In this document: positions 1 through 13,500 of the stretch, piece after piece
Numbering within the stretch: position 1 is the first letter of the stretch
How the letters are laid out: each line of letters begins with the position of its first letter
Assembly (NCBI GenBank): GCA_950097015.1
Contig: CATNEN010000001.1
Location: 16,682,501-16,746,500, forward strand
Direction: 5' to 3'
From: Macrostomum hystrix
Taxonomy: Eukaryota; Platyhelminthes; Macrostomidae
DNA: 64,000 nucleotides
Translations under genes and position numbers: made by a program
The notes under the pieces: model-generated
The model's database searches: none
Told to the model about the DNA's origin: nothing
What the model saw: the letters and a program-made list of their open reading frames with translations, nothing else

Positions 1-1
1 G

Positions 2-2139
2 AGCGAGTTGGAGAGGCAGCGCATTGTTCAACTGTCACCCAAACTGGCCTTCATGTACACCCGCTGTTTGGACATTGTCACCGCGTACCAGCTGCGAGGT
101 TACATTGTGGACAACCAGGCCCAGCTTGGAGCTGGAGCTCAGGGCGTTGTCTGCCTCGTCAAGGACGCTCAAGGTCGGGTTGCCATGGCAGCGAAGGTGG
201 TCCGAGTTGAGATGGAAAATCTGGGGAACATTTCTTCCGAGGTTTTCTATAGCAGGTGAAGGATCCTTTTTCAATATATATTTTCGAGAATAGTAGATTC
301 AATGAGATCTTGTGAAGAATCAGTGACTTTTCAGACCTTTTTCGTTTTTGTTTTTTAAGAAGGAATGAAGATTCCAGGTAACTCAGAGGAAAAGGTTGTA
401 GCCTTGTGGTTTGAGCGACGGACTCGCGACTAGAAGATCGGGGGTTCGATTCCTGGCTCCACTGGAACAATTTGTATCTTTTAGCAAGACACTTAACTCT
501 GCATTGCTTCAGTTCACCCAGCTGTTAAATGGGTACCAGCATTAGCTGGGATAATTGAAGGTGGGTGTGGCGTCCCCCCCAGTCCATGGACTGATCAGCC
601 GTACGCAGCCTTCAGATGCGCCGCGCAATTGCTGCGGCTGTGCTTTTGCCTGCACATCTGGCCCAATTGGGGCAGGTGTAATCAATTATTACACCTTGAT
701 TACAGTATTTATTTATTATTACTATTGGTTTGGAACGGAAAGAACTGTGTTAATATTTTTCATACAACCTACTGTAAATCTTGTCCAGTGTACTTCGCCA
801 TCCGAACTTGGTCGCCGTGGAGGGTGTTCGCCTATTTGAACATCGCGACGAAGTCGAAGACGACGTTTACTGGACCATCGAGCTGTACATGGAGCTCATG
901 CATTGCGACGTGTGGAATCTGATGCAGCGACAGCAGCTGCCGCTGCGCAAACGACTTTGGTTCGGCCTGAAGCTGGCCAGGGCGCTGGAGTTCCTGCACT
1001 CCTCCTGCCTCATCCACCGGGATGTGAAGCTGCAGAACCTGCTGGTTTGTGACTTGCCTTGAACAAGAAACTGATTCTGCAGAAGCACTGAATCCCTCTG
1101 CTATGCTTGCAAACAACAATGAAAACAACCGTTCTCAACTCCACCACCCCAAACCAAACCTTATAAACCCACCACCCCAAACCAACACTTACAAACCCAC
1201 CACCCCAAACCAACCCTTATCAACCCACAACCCCAAACCAACCCTTCTAAACCCACCACCCCAAATCAACCCTTATCAACCCACCAACCCAAACCGACCC
1301 TTTCAAACCCACCACCCCAAATCAACCCTTATCAACCCACCAACCCAAACCGACCCTTTCAAACCCACCACCCCAAATCAACCCTTATCAACCCACCAAC
1401 CGAAACCGACCCTTCTAAACCCACCACCCCAAACCAACACTTTCAAACCCACCACCCCAAACCAACCCTTATCAACCCACCAACCCAAACCGACCCTTCT
1501 AAACCCACCACCCCAAATCAACCCTTATCAACCCACCAACCGAAACCGACCCTTCTAAACCCACCACCCCAAACCAACACTTTCAAACCCACCACCCTAA
1601 AGCAACCCTTCATTCAATGCAACAACCCGCATGCACAGGTGAACAGCGACCTGCAGATGGTCAAGCTGACCGACTTTGGGTTGACTAAAAGTGCAGGCCT
1701 CACTGGCCAGTCGCTGGTTGGCACGCCGATCTACTTGGCTCCTGAGATGGTCACAAAAAGCTGCTACGATACCAGCGCCGATGTATACAGTCTTGGCATC
1801 GCTCTCTGGTACCTGGCGTAAGTACTTCAAAATCTCGAAATTCAAGAAGCTTACGAACGTGACACTTATGTCTCGCTGAAACTGAAACAACCCTTCTATT
1901 TTTTTCTCTCTTCCTTAAGCGAAGGCACCGGTCGCAAGCACCCAGACTATGTGGAAGTGATGCCATCAGTTGGTGCTATACTACTCGCTAGTAGCATGAA
2001 CAGTAGGCCAAACCGGCTGGAATGCATTCCATCGGACCTGTGGGACCTGATGGAACGCTGCTGGCACGCTGATCCGCACAGCCGACCCCCAGCTAGAGAA
2101 GTGGCGGATGCGCTGGAGTACATCGAAAGCTGTCTGTGA
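2..2139 (+). CDS. DSTYK-like TKL-family protein kinase, C-terminal part (5' end outside window)
   Basis: Four exons join with consistent phase: 2-255, 789-1044, 1639-1817, 1920-2139 (stop TGA), giving 302 C-terminal residues. The kinase landmarks occur in order: glycine loop LGAGAQGVV (about residue 42), lysine in MAAKVV, LRHPNLV, HRDVKLQNLL, DFG in KLTDFGLTK, GTPIYLAPE, then a C-lobe with MERCWHADPHSRPPA. The catalytic Lys, HRD Asp and DFG Asp are all present, so it should be an active protein kinase acting on Ser/Thr and possibly Tyr. The C-lobe (ERCWxxDPxxRP, GTPIxxAPE) is typical of TKL kinases and, from memory, most like DSTYK/RIPK5, a cytoplasmic signalling kinase. All donors are GT and acceptors AG. 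The regulatory N-terminus lies upstream of the window. Kinase identity is certain; the DSTYK assignment is an inference from memory. Confidence 0.85.
385..760 (+). mobile_element. tRNA-derived SINE in kinase intron 1
   Basis: A tRNA-like head has an A box at 405-421 (TGTGGTTTGAGCGACGG) and a B box at 443-453 (GGTTCGATTCC). It is followed at about 480-545 by a body with AAGACACTTAACTCTGCATT and AAATGGGTACCAGC, resembling the conserved central domain of widespread metazoan SINEs. It ends in a TTATTATTAC-type tail near 690-730. No clear target duplication was found, so the ends are approximate. Confidence 0.65.
1135..1610 (+). repeat. C/A-rich minisatellite in kinase intron 2
   Basis: About 28-bp units pair into a 56-bp dimer (CCAAATCAAC recurs at 1261, 1317 and 1373). 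The plus strand is almost free of G, with motifs such as AACCCACCACCCCAAA and AACCCTTATC. It fills the intron between exon ends 1044 and 1639. Confidence 0.85.
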
Positions 2140-2249
2140 TATGTTTTCTCAAATCCGAGATTTTTTGGTGGTCCTTAAAAGGGCCGTTTTTTAAGATCGT
2201 ATCGTTTAGATAAAAAATACCCATTGTTTTTTACGTTTCAAAATCTTTT

Positions 2250-2255
2250 AATAAA
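2250..2255 (+). terminator. Polyadenylation signal of the kinase gene
   Basis: AATAAA lies 111 bp after the kinase stop codon in AT-rich sequence, the expected position for a short 3' UTR. Confidence 0.55.
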
Positions 2256-3191
2256 ATGTTGTAGTTTATTTTCATTAGTTCTAATTGTTCTCTTTTTAGT
2301 TTGATTAAAGTTTATAAAGAATAAAAATTCTAATATATCAATGTATTCCGTACTGAAAAGGGCCGTTTTTTGTATTTTTATATAACTTTATTGCAAGTTT
2401 TTTTATTAGCTAGCCAACCACTAGTTCGTTTACTTGTGACTGTGAGGTGAATAAATAATTAAAATAAGCCTATTATCATTGCGTTCAACGTCGCCGAACT
2501 TTTACATAAAATTTTTCAATAGAAATTCCTGTTAATAATCGCTGCAGTTCTCAACTATTAGGAATTTGGCTAGCCTGAACAATCTGCGTGTGTTAGATGA
2601 TAATATAGAGAATTGATAAGTACAGGACAGATGAGAGATGAGACGAGAGGTGAGTACATCAGTCTCGCGCATTGCGTAGCGACGAAATTGTTGGATGGAT
2701 CGTATCAAGATTGATTCAAAAGGCTAGAGAGGTCCTGTACTGACTAGGAGATGGATGCTGGAATAGGGGAAGAGAATTTGGGCAGAGACAGGATGGGGAT
2801 AAGAGCTGCGTGTGCCCAGGAGTAGTTCCGTACTCAAACTGTGTACTCAGAGCTGGGCGATCTCCTCACCCGCAGCCAACTCATAGTTTTCTTCTCTTCC
2901 TCTCCCCCGCGAGCTCTGAGTGTACTCAACTGCCAACCCAATAGCCAAATGTCTCCGCGAACGTCCTCCCTCCGCCGCCCCCCGCCAAATAAGCGCCAAC
3001 CCCAAATAAATATAGGTTCTCATTCTCCTGTTTTTGAGAAAGTCAACTTTTCTCTTGTCTGTTGGCTGCAGAGTTGAATTCTTGAACAGTTGTTATGCTC
3101 ATGAGTTCAACAGCTAGAGTCTTCTAGAAACCACTTTGTACTACTCAGTGTTTCATAAATTTGCGAATAAACTTGTTTGCGGTTCTGCATC
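2256..3191. other. Intergenic spacer between kinase and calcium channel subunit genes
   Basis: No convincing gene is seen. The block AAAAGGGCCGTTTTTT occurs twice (near 2176 and 2355), flanking AT-rich sequence. The region from 2830 to 3190 should hold the promoter and 5' UTR of the plus-strand alpha-2/delta gene, but I see no unambiguous core promoter motif. Confidence 0.4.
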
Positions 3192-6100
3192 ATGACGACA
3201 AAACGGCGTCTGCTAGTAGCCCTAGTGTCGGCATTTCTGCTTGTTTGGACGGGAGTTCCCGCGACAGCCACCCGGCCTCAACTGGAGACAAGAGAGTAAG
3301 TTGCCACTGTCTGACTTCTTATGCCATTTCTATGCCATTTCTGTGCCATTTCTAGGCCACTTCTATGCCACTTCTATGCCATTTCTGTGCCACTTCTATG
3401 CCATTTCTGTGCCATTTCTGTGCCATTTCTGTGAGTTTCTAAATACTCTTTACCCCAATTTTCCTTGTTCTTTCTTTGTGACTTCCTAGTCACTCCTATC
3501 CATTAGATCTGTCACTCCTATCCATTAGATATGTCACTCCTATCCATTAGATATGTCACTCCTATCCATTAGATATGTCACTCCTATCCATTAGATATGT
3601 CACTCATATCCATTAGATCTGTCACTCCTATCCATTGGATATGTCACTCCTATCCATTAGATCTGTCACTCCTATCCATTAGATATGTCACTCCTATCCA
3701 TTAGATATGTCACTCCTATCCATTAGATCTGTCACTCCTATCCATTAGATATGTCACTCCTATCCATTAGATCTGTCACTCCTATCCATTAGATCTGTCA
3801 CTCCTATCCATTAGATCTGTCACTCCTATCCATTTAGATCTGTCACTCCTATCCATTAGATCTGTCACTCCTATCCATTAGATCTGTCACTCCTATCCAT
3901 TAGATCTGTCACTCCTATCCATTAGATCTGTCACTCCTATCCATTAGATATGTCACTCCTATCCATTAGATATGTCACTCCTATCCATTAGATCTGTCAC
4001 TCCTATCCATTAGATCTGTCACTCCTATCCATTTAGATCTGTCACTCCTATCCATTAGATCTGTCACTCCTATCCATTTAGATCTGTCACTCCTATCCAT
4101 TAGATATGTCACTCCTATCCATTAGATCTGTCACTCCTATCCATTAGATCTGTCACTCCTATCCATTAGATCTGTCACTCCTATCCATTAGATCTGTCAC
4201 TCCTATCCATTAGATCTGTCACTCCTATCCATTAGATATGTCACTCCTATCCATTAGATCTGTCACTCCTATCCATTAGATCTGTCACTCCTATCCATTA
4301 GATATGTCACTCCTATCCATTAGATCTGTCACTCCTATCCATTTAGATCTGTCACTCCTATCCATTAGATCTGTCACTCCTATCCATTAGATCTGTCACT
4401 CCTATCCATTAGATATGTCACTCCTATCCATTAGATCTGTCACTCCTATCCATTAGATCTGTCACTCCTATCCATTAGATCTGTCACTCCTATCCATTAG
4501 ATCTGTCACTCCTATCCATTAGATATGTCACTCCTATCCATTAGATCTGTCACTCCTATCCATTAGATCTGTCACTCCTATCCATTAGATATGTCACTCC
4601 TATCCATTAGATCTGTCACTCCTATCCCTTAGATCTGTCACTCCTATCCATTAGATCTGTCACTCCTATCCATTAGATATGTCACTCCTATCCATTAGAT
4701 CTGTCACTCCTATCCATTAGATCTGTCACTCCTATCCATTAGATCTGTCACTCTGTTTCCTTAATCTGTCCCCCATTTCCTGTTAAACTATCTGTCATTT
4801 CCCTTAAATTTGTCACTCCTAAAAGATTAGGAAAATTTTAAGCTACCAACTTTTGCCGCAGAATCAACTCCTGGGTGCAGGCATTGTCCAGCAAGATTGA
4901 ATCGCTTCGTGGAAAGCTCGGCATCGACACGTTTCAACGGGTGAGCTTTGTGAATTCGACGGTCAGTTATCAGAGGAAACAAAAATTTCGGAGACAAAAA
5001 AATTTGTCTGTCTAAATCTAACAAGTTTGATTTGATTTTTATTGCTAATGAACCTGGCCTATTCTGAATCAATAGTCAGCCTTCCCGGATCATTCGGTGG
5101 GTCATTACCCCAGCTATCAATGATCATTCGGTGGGTCATTACCCCAGCTATCAATGATCATTCGGTGGGTCATTACCCCAGCTATCAATGATCTTTCTGT
5201 GGGTCATTACCCCAGCTATCAATGATCATTCTGTGGGTCATTACCCCAACTATCAATGAGCATTCGGTGGGTCATTACCCCAGCTATCAATGATCATTCG
5301 GTGGGTCATTACCCCAACTATCAATGAGCATTCGGTGGGTCATTACCATCCTCGACTTTGTCCAGAATTTCGAAGACAATCAAGTCGCGCCAACTGAAAT
5401 TGACGAGGCCGCTGGTCAGAGGCTGATGCGTGAGATCAAATCTAGAATTGAGAAGTTCACGTACAGGTTCGAGGAGCATGTTGAGGTGAGTCACTTTTTT
5501 ACGTAAAATCACTTTAAAAATATCTGCTTTAGAGTGCAAAAAAAGAAATCGTTGAACTTTTTGATTTTCAGAGAATCCGCCTGGAGGCCGAATACTCCTA
5601 CGCGGCGCATACGCATCGCAACTACTCATTAAACGTGAGTTAAGTCAGTAGTATACACTGAAAATGTGCAAAACTAATAAAAAACTTACTGTCATTTTTC
5701 CTGTTTTCTTCTTTTTCGCGGCGTAAACCAAATAGGTCGCTATCAGAATTCACACCCGATTCCCACTCTTCTCATTGTAAAGGACACACTTCCGATAGAA
5801 TATCCCACACTCTCCCATAGAATATCCCACACTTCCCATAAAATATACCACACTTCCCATAAAATATATCCCACTTCCCATAAAATATACCACACTTCCC
5901 CTATAATTGTCCCACATTCCTATAGAATTGTCCCACATTCCTATAGAATTGTCCCACATTCCTATAGAATTGTCCCACATTCCTATAGAATTGTCCCACA
6001 TTCCCATAGAATTGTCCCACATTCCTATAGAATTGTCCCAATTCCCATAGAATTGTCCCACATTCCTATAGAATTGTCCCACATTCCTATAGAGTTGTCC

Positions 6101-7551
6101 CAATTCCCATAGAATTGTCCCACATTCCCATAGAATTGTCCCACATTCCCATAGAATTGTCCCACATTCCCATAGAATTGTCCCACATTCCCATAGAATT
6201 TTCCCACATTCCCATAGAATTGTCCCACATTCCCATAGAATTGTCCCAATTCCCATAGAATTTTCCCACATTCCCATAGAATTGTCCCAATTCCCATAGA
6301 ATTGTCCCACATTCCCATAGAATTGTCCTATATTCCCATAGAATTGTCCTATATTCCCATAGAATTGTCCCACATTCCCATAGAATTGTCCCACATTCCC
6401 ATAGAATTGTCCCATATTCCCATAGAATTGTCCCATATTCCCATAGAATTGTCCCATATTCCCATAGAATTGTCCCACATTCCCATAGAATTGTCCTATA
6501 TTCCCATAGAATTGTCCCATATTCCCATAGAATTGTCCCACATTCCCATAGAATTGTCCCACATTCCCATAGAATTGTCCCATATTCCCATAGAATTGTC
6601 CCATATTCCCATAGAATTGTCCCATATTCCCATAGAATTGTCCCAATTCCCATAGAATTGTCCCATATTCCCATAGAATTGTCCCACATTCCCATTGAAT
6701 TGTCCCACATTCCCATTTATGGCTGTTCCCATTCCCCGCAGTGCATCGAGCTGAAGGATCGGCCGTTTCTTCGGGCCACAGCCATCGAGGACAAGGAGCA
6801 GCACGAGCCGCCTAACGGCACGCAGCCGATGGACGCCGAGGCCAGGAACACGATCTACGTGATGCACAAGTCGGACAGTAACGAGAACTTCTGCTCAGAA
6901 TCCACCCAGCTAGAGCTTACTAAAGATCCTAGGCTGTACGGAGTTGAAACCAACCGCCTGGTGTCCACAGCGCATGTGCCTTCCAACATCTACGACGCCT
7001 GTGAGCCTAACCACTAATCGGATCATAATACTAATAATCCTCCTGTTAATCCCCGCAAGCCTAATCCTTTGATAGTCGGTTAATCCACTTGCACCCAATC
7101 CATCTGTTAATCATCTAAATCACATACTCCGATTGTTTCTTCATACCTGTTTCTTCTATTAATAGTCTGACACTTCGTCAGTCTGCATGTTAATCCAATC
7201 ATACCTGATTGGTTTGTTAATCCCCTCACACCTGATCGGTCTGTTAATCCAATCACAATTGATCGGTCTGTTAATCCAATCACACCTGATCCTGCAATTA
7301 ATTAATTGTTTCCATATCTGCCCGCTGCCATACACAGCCACAGACATGCTGAACGCAGCCAACTGGTCACAGGTGTTAGACAAAGTGTTCAGGGCCAACG
7401 CTGACATGGATCCCTTGCTGAAGTGGCAGTACTTTGGCAATATTGATGGCCTATTCAAAATCTATCCGGGCGTCCGTTGGTACATACAAACTAAAGATCT
7501 TGGTAACAAAGACATCACAATTGACTTCTTCGACTGCAGAACCCAGTACTG
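3192..7551 (+). CDS. cacna2d: alpha-2/delta exons 1-6: signal peptide and VWA-N domain
   Basis: The start codon ATG at 3192 opens a clear signal peptide: basic MTTKRR, hydrophobic LLVALVSAFLLVW, then a small-residue cleavage zone. Exons 2-6 encode INSWVQALSSKI, the helical IDEAAGQRLMREIKSR, HTHRNYSLN, then VPSNIYDASTDMLNAANW and YFGNIDGLFKIYPGVRW. This is the family's VWA-N region, which precedes the VWA domain. Exon phases match at every junction (2,0,0,0,1,2). Asn-X-Ser/Thr sites (NYS, NGT, NWS) fit an extracellular glycoprotein. Confidence 0.88.
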
Positions 7552-10500
7552 GTGAGTGCTAAGAAGCTAAATCAACAATTCTAATAATTGTCTGAACTGT
7601 CTGTCGCACTGGTTGTTGATTAAAACTGGTCATATTGCAGGTACCTACTGGCCGCATCATACCCCAAGGACATGGTCATCTTGCTGGACAATAGCGGCTC
7701 CATGAAAGGGCGTCGATCGATCATAGCCAATATGACCCTGACTGAGCTGCTGTACACTCTGAATGTCAACGACTTCTTCAATGTCATAATGGTGAGTTGT
7801 TCCTCTTTTAGTATTTTTACTATAATATTATTCTTGATATGAAATATACATCATTAGTCGTTTTGTTATGTCTCAAACTTGATTACCAAGTGCTCTTTCT
7901 TGACCTTTCTTCAAAATGCATGCCTCAAATACACCTATGCATGTACATTAATGTGAGAAAATCAGTGTGCATCGTGAGCAAAGCATTTGTAACTGCTCTC
8001 CTCTTAATTTAATCTATAGTTGCGTAATTTTCGGTTCGTTTGGTGTTTTTCAAAGCCAAAAAATCATTGATTGTTGTGATTCGTGTGCTGATTTTGTTCT
8101 TAAATACTTAAAGGCCGGAAACAGAGAAGAATAACAAAACTTATTTGGTGCTTCTTGTATTTCCAGAATTTGACTTGAACGATTAATAATTAATAGATCT
8201 TTCAAAAAGACCGACGATCAATAGACTTCAAGAATAATTATTTTAAACTTAAAATATCAGAACAGTTCAGCCTCTTTTTCCGGACTTCCTGATTAACGAG
8301 TGCAAGACGCGTTGCCTTTAATTTCCATAGAGTCTTTCTTGTAACTATCTATAATTGTGATCTTGTGTGAATAACCTTATATGTAACTTTCACTTTGTGT
8401 CTATCACAGCATGTGTTTCTTCGCAATTTGAATGTATATATGCTATTGTTCGTTTTTTATGTTTTTGATTAAGGAACTATGTATTCTTTTTTTCGACTTT
8501 CATCCGTCACACCGAAAAAATTTAGCAACGAAAAGAATCCTTGCAAAGAATGCTCCACATAAACGAAAGAAAGTTTAAGATTCTATAATGAGTATAAACT
8601 TTTTCCGTGTGTAACAAAATGTTGTGACTGTTTCATCGTTTTAAGATTACAAAATCACCTCACGAGGAAGTAAGTATATTTTTATACTGATAAATTTGCG
8701 CACTCAGAAAAATATAGTTTTGTGGCTACACTTCAATAATTCCGGAAAAATCTAAGAATTATCGACACAAATTCAACGGAGTTTATATTAATGCATTTAC
8801 GCCACCCATGCCTAAAAGCTAGATAATCAAATTCGATTGTTAACAGTTGCCAGTAAATATTAAGTTATTATTTTTACACAATACATGTTTATAAGGAAAT
8901 TCATTAAAAAGGGAGCGTAGATTCACGCAAACAATTTTATAAACCCAGCACAAGTTTTTAATGAAGCAAACACGTGATTTACGATTTCACAAAATTAATA
9001 TTCTATTCTAATGCATTTTGCAATTATTTCTACTTGCAAGTAACATATTGAGCTGTTTAAAGTTCCATGCCAAGAAATGTAAAAAATCTGAAATTTTATT
9101 AGAGCTAGACTCTAGTACATTTCGTAAATTAACGGCTAAAAGTATATATTTTTCAAATTAATTAAGAAAATATATATTTCGAGAACAATTACTTTGCACA
9201 CTTCCCTCCAGAACAGTAACACTTACTGTACCTTTACAGGAGATGTAATGTACAGCATATAACCATAGTACTTTAATTACTAAATGGAAGTTATAAATAT
9301 TTAAAGCGAAAATGAACACAGCATTATCTCCAGACAATATGCTATTGTAAAGCACAAACTTAATTAACTTTAACAGACACTTTAAGTAGAAAGTCATGCT
9401 ATTTTGTAGCATATTATGTATATCAAAGCAATGAAAATTGCAGCTGAACTACCTACTGCAAGCAGGCTCTAACCTGACTTATCACTCAATGTTTACCATC
9501 ATGCAGTTTATGAATTCGTCAGTGAAGTATGTCGCTGATTCGTTCAACTTTACGATGCTGCAAGCAACTGAGAAAAATAAATATGTGAGTTTCACTATTT
9601 CCTATATGCTTAGACTACACACAGACACCCACAGGTGTGTACATCTGCCCTGGCTTTCTCATCGTCAGCCAGTGTACACTCTCACTGCGTCTTGAAGGTT
9701 GGCCTTTAAAAAGGCGTAAATTGCACGACAAGCCCCCCAAGCCTTCTCTCCGCGGCTGCGCCCCAAAGGAATGTGGCCTCACCGCGGAATCGAGCTCAGG
9801 GACCTTGGTGCGAGAGGCAAACGCGATAACCGCTCTGCCACTCAACCCGCTAGCTAATTTGTCGCCAAATGTAGCAATATATATAGAAATCTCTGGAAAA
9901 CGCCAACCAACAGACCGTGATGGACCTGATTCGTGAAGATGAGCACAAGCCAGCGATTGAACGAAAATTTGCCCCACTGGGAATCTCCGACTACAAGGAG
10001 GCGCTCGAGGAAGCCTTCAAGATCCTGCACTACGTCAAACACAATGCCACCCACCTGTCCTCTGGCGGGGTGCAGAACATTGTGCTCATCTCCGATGGCG
10101 CACCACAGAGCTTTGAAGAAGTCTTTAAACAGTTCAACCCGGATGTGAGTTCACGAGTCAGCATGTTGCACTCTATTAATCTGTCTCCACACTTCTCATC
10201 CTTCTCACCACACTTCTCATGCATCCTTTTTCCACACTTCTCATCCTTTTCGCCACACTTCTCATCCTTTTCGCCACACTTCTCATCCTTCTCACCACAC
10301 TTCTTTTCGCCACACTTCTCATGCATCCTTTTTCCACACTTCTCATCCTTTTCGCCACACTTCTCATCCTTTTCGCCACACTTCCCACGTTTTCCCAACA
10401 CTTTTGAACTTTTTTCGTGCCACACTTTACTTCCCAATCCCTTTCCCATATTTCCCATTCGTTTCTCGACACTTTCCATCCATTTCTCACTATCTTCCCA

Positions 10501-13500
10501 CACTCTCCATCCCACACACCGTCCCGCCCCCTGTTGCCCCACCCCGCAGCGCCAAGTTCGAGTCTTCACATTCCTTGTCGGTCACGAAGCTGCCGAGGAG
10601 GAAAATGTGAAACGCATTGCCTGCTCCAATAGGGGCTACTTTGTGCAGATCTCAACCCTGTCCGATGTGAAGGAAAATGTTCAGGTAGATAATAATAGCT
10701 TTTTTTACTCGAAATGCATAATGAGAAATTGTTTAACAATGCTTCGTGTAACAGTGGGACAACCAAGCCATTTTACTATCTGTTTTTATAGCAAGGGGGC
10801 TTTTGGCAGCGCCCGAATGCTAACAGCGTTGGGTGGTGACTGATAGGTTGACAAACAAAGCGACTGTGTCCTCTAGTTGAGCTGCACCTAATATTCAGGC
10901 TTGATCAGTGAAATTGAAAAAACTCATGTCATAGTGTCCATAGTGGCCTTGAAGGTCCAGCAGTCCATCTAGATAAAGGTAGGTGACCACCGAAGACGGA
11001 GATGTTGCAGGTACATTCGGATGACATGCTGATAAAAATTTCGAAGGCCTGGCAAGGCCGCACTGAGGCGCAGTGCTAATTTGTGTATAAAATAATATTA
11101 AGAAGTGTGTATGTAATACACTAGCGCTTAAGGGCGACTTGATTCTTGTTTCAGAAGATGCGCAACAAAAAGATGAGAACGATCGGGTGCAGCAAAAAAA
11201 TTGCCAGGGGGATTTCCCCTCCCCGTTGGTATATTTCTACTGTTAGTTTAAGTCGATAGAAAGCTAAAAATATAATATATTTCTCTTATTGATCCGCAGC
11301 GCTACATACCAGTGACAGCTAGGACCAACGCTCACAGACGAGACCACTTCTTCGTGTGGACCGGTGTGCACAAGAATCAGATTAAGACACAGGTTAGCTT
11401 TATTGCTAGATTTTCATGTAATTTTTCTTCAGATTTAGATAATACTTCGCACTTTCAGAGATGCCAATTAAAAGTTTAGAAAGAAAAAAACTGCACATCG
11501 TTTATTATTTTTATCCATGTTAACTTGCAGCCCCACTTAGCCATTCGTATGGTGGAATACGTAAGCAAACTTAGATGGACCGGAGTTTTTACGGGCTTAA
11601 AAGGACGCTAGATAAAAAAAAAGTAATGAAGCAATATTTTCTTAAAATCTAAATCTGTAATAAAAAGAGAAACTTAAATAAAAAATGAATAAATAACTAT
11701 TCTAAATAAAACAAATGTTTTCATTTGAAATTGAACCATTAAAGCATTAAAAAAGAATTTCTTTAAATCTATCGATGATAATGATAATACGCTCGTAATA
11801 ATCCTCCTCCACTATACTAAAAATGAAATGCTTGCTTGGTTGTAATTGATTTTCTCCCGAACGGCTCAACCGATTTTCACCATTTCTTCACCAAAAGATG
11901 CTAAATATGGGGACAATTATACACGTATTTTTATTAAGCTTAACTTTATTGCTAAAGGGATTAAATATTCGAAAAACATGATTTTTCAAAGGTCAAACCA
12001 TCTTGGCCTATTGAGAATTTTACTCACTGCCACTGAATTAGAATTGCATCGTCAAATTGCGCAACAACCCCTAGCTGATTGAATTTGAAGCCTGCACTCT
12101 GGAGACAAATTGGAAATAAATGTACACAACCAACCGCAAGACTGAGTGTACTCTATTTTCTTACTTCATTGTACAAAGCCAGAACTTTGAGAATTCATTT
12201 TATAAGGCTGATTTTTGCACCCACTAACCAACAGTCGGAATAGCCGATGTGTAGGCACTAGGAATAGGTTAGGCTAGGCTAGGGTTCGATTCTGCACTGC
12301 ATCAAATCATTTAGACTAATTTTCAGCCAGTAGTGATTGAAGACTATTTTATATTATTTTTTTCATTTCGTAAATAAAATATCATAAATCATAGCACACC
12401 GGCTAAAACAGAGTGTGCTATGGCTACACCAGAGTCTGAATCATGGCTACACCAGAGTCTGAATCATGGCTAAACCAGAGTCTGAATCATGGCTAAACCA
12501 GCGTCTGAATCATGGCTAAACCAGAGTCTGAATCATGGCTAAACCAGCGTCTGAATCATGGCTAAACCAGAGTTTGAATCATGGCTAAACCAGAGTTTCA
12601 ATCATGGCTAAACCAGCGTCTGAATCATGGCTAAACCAGCGTCTGAATCATGGCTAAACCAGAGTCTGAATCATGGCAAAACTGGAGTCTGAATCATGGC
12701 TAAACCATAGTCTGAATCATGGCTAAACCATAGTCTGAATCATGGCTAAACCAGAGTCTGAATCATGGCTAAACCAGAGTCTGAATCATGGCAAAACTGG
12801 AGTCTGAATCATGGCTAAACCATAGTCTGAATCATGGCTAAAATAGAGTCTGAATCATGGCTAAAACAGAGTTTAAATCATGGCTAAACCAGAGTCTGAA
12901 TCATGGCTAAACCAGAGTTTGAATCATGGCTAAACCAGGGTCTGAATCATGGCTAAACCAGAGTCTGAATCATGGCTAAACCAGAGTCTGAATCATGGCT
13001 AAACCAGAGTCTGAATCATGGCAAAACCAGAGTCTGAATCATGGCTAAAACAGAGTTTAAATCATAGCTAAACCAGCGTCTGAATCATGGCTAAACCAGA
13101 GTTTGAATCATGGCTAAACCAGAGTTTGAATCATGGCTAAACCAGCGTCTGAATCATGGCTAAACCAGAGTCTGAATCATGGCTAAACCAGAGTCTGAAT
13201 CATGGCTAAACCAGAGTCTGAATCATAGCTAAACCAGAGTCTGAATCATGGCAAAACCAGAGTCTGAATCATGGCTAAAACAGAGTTTAAATCATAGCTA
13301 AACCAGCGTCTGAATCATGGCTAAACCAGAGTTTGAATCATGGCTAAACCAGAGTTTGAATCATGGCTAAACCAGCGTCTGAATCATGGCTAAACCAGAG
13401 TCTGAATCATGGCTAAACCAGAGTCTGAATCATGGCTAAACCAGAGTCTGAATCATGGCTAAACCAGAGTCTGAATCATGGCAAAACCAGAGTCTGAATC

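Noticed and set aside
400-460. Functional tRNA gene
   Set aside because: A and B boxes are present, but no full cloverleaf or acceptor stem can be formed, and a SINE body follows directly.
1049-1558. 169-codon Pro/Thr/Asn-rich ORF in kinase intron 2
   Set aside because: Translation of the C/A-rich minisatellite; kinase exons splice across it in phase.
3485-4752. Possible CRISPR-like array
   Set aside because: The units are contiguous with no unique spacers; this is a minisatellite in a eukaryotic intron. The same applies to the 12-35 kb arrays.
5750-6716. Long ORFs on both strands (up to 298 codons) in the 21-bp array
   Set aside because: A 21-bp period is a multiple of three, so all frames stay open; residues are pure repeat translations (GQFYGNM-type) inside a defined intron.
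9158-9412. 84-codon minus-strand ORF in intron 7
   Set aside because: AT-rich, no recognisable motif, antisense within an intron; chance ORF.
11846-12082. Identical 78-residue ORF present three times (also 22896 and 23725)
   Set aside because: It is the conserved non-coding 5' leader of Helitron X; identity reflects recent transposition, and the peptide resembles no protein.
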